Positions 15,344 through 18,221 of a stretch of 18,221 nucleotides of DNA are shown piece after piece; position 1 is the stretch's first letter; every line of letters begins with the position of its first letter. Both the position numbers and the translations under genes were made by a program. The DNA comes from Balneolaceae bacterium (GTDB lineage: Bacteria; Bacteroidota; Rhodothermia; Balneolales; Balneolaceae): contig SLGA01000217.1 of the NCBI GenBank assembly GCA_007123985.1, positions 1-18,221 on the forward strand, read 5' to 3'. Below the pieces are notes generated by a model, which saw only the letters and a list, made by a program, of their open reading frames with translations, did not search any database and was not told where the DNA came from.

Positions 15344-16366
15344 ATGGATAGATTAAACATCGATAAAATTGCAAAACTGGCACATGTGTCCCGCTCGGTG
15401 GTGTCGCGAGTAATTAACAACCATCCAAACGTAAGTGAAGAAGCAAGACAGCGTGTTCTTGAAGTTGTTGAAAAGTACAACTACAGGCCAAACTCTGTTG
15501 CAAGAAGCCTTGCTACGCGTAGTACCTACCAGATTGGGGTTTTAACAAGCCGAATAAGTGAGGAGAGCCTCGGTAACGGGTACTGGTCGCTTCTATATCT
15601 GGGGATTTTTGAAGAATGTATCCGTCGGGGATATTACGTTCACTTATCGTTCTACTCTTCATCCATGGCAGGCGAACTTCACCAATACCTGCTAAATGAA
15701 CATCATCTGGATGGGGTAATCTGCCTGAATGAAGAAGTAACTGATTTTACCGTAAAAAAACTGGCAGAAAAAGAGGTTCCAATTGTACTTGTAGGTCACA
15801 ATCCTAATTACCCTGATATCTGCTCAGTTGATGTGAACAATTACGATGGAGCATATAAAGCGGCAAAACATCTGATTGATTTAGGGCATACAGAAATTGG
15901 GGGAATATTTGGAGACCAGAATGTTCAGGAAACTGAGCACAGAATGAAGGGTTTCCGGGATGCATTTGATGATGCGGGTTTCTCTTCAAACGAAGATTAC
16001 ATTACAGTTGGAAGCTACACTCAGCGCGATGGTTATCGAACCATGAATAAATGGCTAAAGAAGTACTCGGAAATGACAGCCCTTTTTTGTGCCAGCGACA
16101 CCATTGCGATGGGAGCTCTTCTTGCCTTGTATGAAAATAATATCAGCGTTCCCGAACAATTTTCTGTTGTGGGTTTTGACGGATTGCCAATTTCAAGATA
16201 TCTTATCCCACCGCTCACAACCGTGGTGCAGCCAACCTATGGAAAAGGTGAAAAAGCAGCACAGTTGCTCATCGATTGCATCAATAACAAAAACAAAGAA
16301 CCGTTACATCTGGATCTGGACCCGAAACTACTCATCAGAAAGAGCACTGCTTCTGTAACGTTGTAA
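15344..16366 (+). CDS. LacI-family transcriptional regulator of the sugar module
   Basis: A 340-residue DNA-binding protein. Residues ~4-25 are the LacI helix-turn-helix (NIDKIAKLAHVSRSVVSRVI), followed by NNHPNVSEEARQRVLEVVEK and the hinge NSVARSLATRST (~50-61). Residues ~62-335 are a periplasmic-binding-protein-like sensor domain, with FCASDTIAMGAL and the dimer-region segment VVGFDGLPISRYLIPPLTTV. I chose the ATG at 15344 over an in-frame TTG at 15329, because LacI proteins normally begin only a few residues before the helix-turn-helix. It lies 80 bases after the GH20 gene on the same strand. Two CG-centred palindromes (7611-7624, 11493-11506) in the promoter gaps of this module are its expected targets. 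The inducer may be GlcNAc or GlcNAc-6-phosphate, but the sequence does not show this. Confidence 0.92.
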   Translation: MDRLNIDKIAKLAHVSRSVVSRVINNHPNVSEEARQRVLEVVEKYNYRPNSVARSLATRSTYQIGVLTSRISEESLGNGYWSLLYLGIFEECIRRGYYVHLSFYSSSMAGELHQYLLNEHHLDGVICLNEEVTDFTVKKLAEKEVPIVLVGHNPNYPDICSVDVNNYDGAYKAAKHLIDLGHTEIGGIFGDQNVQETEHRMKGFRDAFDDAGFSSNEDYITVGSYTQRDGYRTMNKWLKKYSEMTALFCASDTIAMGALLALYENNISVPEQFSVVGFDGLPISRYLIPPLTTVVQPTYGKGEKAAQLLIDCINNKNKEPLHLDLDPKLLIRKSTASVTL

Positions 16367-16378
16367 ATTGAGGCAGGC

Positions 16379-17149
16379 TTATTTGCCCTCCTTAAATTTA
16401 TGGATAGTCTCTTTTGTGTAATCCGATAAAACAAGCTTTCCACTGATCTCTGCCCGCTGTTCCAGTGTGGCACCCCAGTGGCCGGTTGCCTGCCAGAAGA
16501 TATCCTTCATATTTCGTAATGCTTCGGGGTTGCTGGCGGCTAAATCAGCAGAGATTCGATTCACTTCAGCATCCAGTTCACTAACGGAACCGGTAACCTT
16601 GTTGTACAAGCCGTGTGTGATAGCCCACTCTGCACTAAACCATGTTTTGGCATCCAGCGCAAGGGTGGAAAATGCAGATACACCCAGTTTTCTGCCCACT
16701 GCAGGCCCCACCACAAACGGACCAATACCAAGTGAGAGTTCGCTAAGTTTTATCGAGGCAGTATCCAAAGCTACGCTAAAATCAGATGCGGCAACCAAGC
16801 CTATTCCTCCACCTACTGTTTTTCCATGAACCCGTGATACGATGATTTTTGGGCAGGTTCGCATGGCGTTAATTACATGGGCAAATCCCATAAAAAATGA
16901 TTTGCCATCATCCAGATCTCCGATAGCTGTGAGTTCATCGAATGATGCTCCTGCGCAAAAGGCTCCATTCCCGCTGCTTTTTAAAACAAGTACTCGCGAT
17001 GCTGTATCCTTTCCGGCTTTTTCAATGGATGTTGCCAGTTCACGAAGTAATGTTCCAGGCAACGAGTTCCCTTTTGGATGGTGAAATTCAACGGTTCCGA
17101 TTTGATTATGTACACTGTAGCTAACAGTTCCGTTTTCTGTTTTTGTCAT
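16379..17149 (-). CDS. Enoyl-CoA hydratase/isomerase (crotonase) family protein with one catalytic glutamate
   Basis: A 256-residue cytoplasmic crotonase-fold acyl-CoA enzyme of normal length. The two oxyanion-hole segments are clear: GAFCAGASFDEL (62-73) and HGKTVGGGIGL (108-118). Hydratases usually have two catalytic glutamates 20 residues apart (E. coli FadB Glu119 and Glu139). Here E137 matches the second, but the first position, directly after GGGI, is G117. A single retained glutamate at that place is the pattern of delta3,delta2-enoyl-CoA isomerases, so isomerisation or another crotonase reaction is likelier than classical hydration (inference). It converges with the LacI-family gene, 12 bases apart, and has no obvious link to the sugar module. 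The ATG at 17149 agrees with the domain start. Substrate unknown. Confidence 0.88.
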   Translation of the reverse strand: MTKTENGTVSYSVHNQIGTVEFHHPKGNSLPGTLLRELATSIEKAGKDTASRVLVLKSSGNGAFCAGASFDELTAIGDLDDGKSFFMGFAHVINAMRTCPKIIVSRVHGKTVGGGIGLVAASDFSVALDTASIKLSELSLGIGPFVVGPAVGRKLGVSAFSTLALDAKTWFSAEWAITHGLYNKVTGSVSELDAEVNRISADLAASNPEALRNMKDIFWQATGHWGATLEQRAEISGKLVLSDYTKETIHKFKEGK

Positions 17150-17253
17150 AGCAGCAAATAGTTATGGTAGATTAATTGATGAAATGAATGTAGACTTGTA
17201 CGATAATGGTACCGCTAAAGATTACCCTTTAATTTAGTAGAGTTCAACAGAAA

Positions 17254-18221
17254 TTAAGCATTCGTGAAGAGCTCTCTGAGCGACTCTACTGAAAACACAG
17301 GGGCTTTACACTCAAAATTTCGGCAGACGTAAACAGCAGGTTTATGATCAATCGGGTACTTATTCAGAAATGGTGCAATGCTATCTAAACTTTCCGAATA
17401 TGTTGTAGTTTTCAATAGAAGTACTGAGTTTGGTGTAGAGAATTCTCTGCACGTGGCGATCAAATCTTTAACCTCGCTGTTTTGTTCGGGTGCCGTAATC
17501 ACAAACTCTGTTGATTCACCTTGATACAGATCGTATGCCAGCATAGCAAATGTGTAGCCGGCCGGAGAATCTTCAATTTGTGTGGAAAAGGTCGCGAATA
17601 TTTTTCGTGATGTTTCTTCGAATGCCGCATTTGAGGTAAGCCGGGACAATCGAATTCCATTCAGTGCAGCAACCGAATTGGATGATGGAATAGCACCGTC
17701 ATAGATCTCCTTTTGTCGGCCAAGAAGTTTTTCGGCATTATGGGCAGTAAAAAAATAACCACCATGTTCACTATCAAGAAATTCTTTGTTAAAGGTGTTC
17801 TGAAGTGTAACAGCTGTGAGAAGGTAATGGGGATTTAGTGTGGTACTGTAAAGTTCTGTGAGGCCCCAAATGGAGAATGCATAATCATCCGCCATACCTG
17901 TGATTTCGGCAGATCCATCTTTGAGACGATGAAGTAAGGTTCCCTCAGAATAGCAGTGCTTTTCAATCACATTCCAGGCCCGCTCAGCTTTTTGGGTCAA
18001 TTCTTCGTCATTAAAAATTCCACCGGCTCTTGCCAATGCGGCAACCATCAATCCGTTCCAGTCGGTCAGGATTTTATCATCCAGCAGCGGACGAATCCGG
18101 TTTTCCCGTTCTTTTCTCAGTTTGGTGAGCAGCGCTTCAGTGTTGGCTGCATCACTTTCAGGAATAGGTTTGTTGAGATGCGGGATATTTTTTCCCGTCA
18201 ATTCGTGCGTAGCTTCATCCC
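17254..18221 (-). CDS. YyaL/SPATA20-type (thioredoxin-like DUF255) protein, C-terminal part
   Basis: The reading frame is open to the right edge, so only the last ~322 residues are present. The frame continues through an internal TTG at 18201 to the window end (GDEATHELTGKN), which shows that the true start lies outside. The visible part is the alpha/alpha-barrel, glycosidase-like C-terminal region of YyaL/SPATA20 proteins. It has NRIRPLLDDKILTDWNGLMV, MADDYAFSIWGLTELY, GGYFFT and the YDGAIPSSNSVAALNGIRLSR segment. Full-length relatives are about 650-700 residues, with an N-terminal thioredoxin-like DUF255 domain that is off-window here. Their biochemical function is not established. The chain ends in a PAVYVCRNFECKAPV segment with two cysteines, also common in this family. 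Confidence 0.88.
   Translation of the reverse strand, partial: DEATHELTGKNIPHLNKPIPESDAANTEALLTKLRKERENRIRPLLDDKILTDWNGLMVAALARAGGIFNDEELTQKAERAWNVIEKHCYSEGTLLHRLKDGSAEITGMADDYAFSIWGLTELYSTTLNPHYLLTAVTLQNTFNKEFLDSEHGGYFFTAHNAEKLLGRQKEIYDGAIPSSNSVAALNGIRLSRLTSNAAFEETSRKIFATFSTQIEDSPAGYTFAMLAYDLYQGESTEFVITAPEQNSEVKDLIATCREFSTPNSVLLLKTTTYSESLDSIAPFLNKYPIDHKPAVYVCRNFECKAPVFSVESLRELFTNA

Noticed and set aside
16370..16390. Possible small hairpin between the convergent LacI-family and crotonase genes
   Set aside because: Only four contiguous pairs (GGCA/TGCC), or six with a bulge, and no T-run follows on either strand. Not enough to call a terminator.
1..18221. Search for mobile elements, CRISPR arrays, toxin-antitoxin pairs, retrons, tRNA genes and other accessory or defence systems
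   Set aside because: No direct-repeat arrays, transposase or integrase motifs, terminal inverted repeats, reverse transcriptase signatures or tRNA-like cloverleafs were seen. All large frames are metabolic or regulatory families.

Overview
The window looks like a chromosomal stretch from a free-living, heterotrophic member of the Bacteroidota/Balneolota group, probably marine. This is an inference from several things. Base composition is moderately AT-rich, and most starts have an A/T-rich leader without a Shine-Dalgarno. The window has a single-chain E1 alpha/beta 2-oxoacid dehydrogenase, a NagB-PIG-L fusion and a GH20 lipoprotein. No mobile element, CRISPR array, rRNA or tRNA gene, toxin-antitoxin pair or defence system is visible. 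Coding density is high and no gap between genes exceeds 250 bases.

Layout, left to right. (1) 1-118 (-): N-terminus of a short-chain dehydrogenase, cut by the window edge. (2) 298-3493 (+): a HisC-type aminotransferase and, 16 bases later, a fused E1 alpha/beta 2-oxoacid dehydrogenase. (3) 3532-7590 (-): a glycerol module read as GntR/HutC regulator, glycerol kinase glpK, FAD glycerol-3-phosphate dehydrogenase glpD. An exact match to the published HutC-subfamily operator consensus lies upstream of glpK. (4) 7835-16366: an N-acetylglucosamine/chitooligosaccharide module. It has an MFS sugar transporter (+), a NagB-PIG-L fusion (-, convergent with the transporter), then ROK kinase, GH20 beta-N-acetylhexosaminidase lipoprotein and LacI-family regulator (all +, probably one transcript). 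(5) 16379-18221 (-): an atypical crotonase and the C-terminal part of a YyaL/DUF255-type protein that runs off the right edge.

How the genes fit together. The GH20 lipoprotein would release GlcNAc outside the cytoplasm, the MFS protein would import it and the ROK kinase would make GlcNAc-6-phosphate. No canonical nagA deacetylase is present. The PIG-L domain fused to the NagB-like domain is the obvious candidate for that step. The NagB-like half has Thr where E. coli NagB has catalytic Asp141, so which half is active, and on what, is an open question.

Regulation. Two near-identical pseudo-palindromes of form TGGAANCGNTTNCA, typical of LacI-family operators, lie in the gntR/transporter gap (7611-7624) and the nagB/ROK gap (11493-11506). 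The LacI gene at the end of the cluster is the natural partner. Two weaker matches lie upstream of glpK and hisC, which hints that GlcNAc, glycerol and amino/oxo-acid metabolism may share control. I saw no clear-cut new defence or mobile system. The most interesting signals are the NagB-PIG-L fusion and the operator network.
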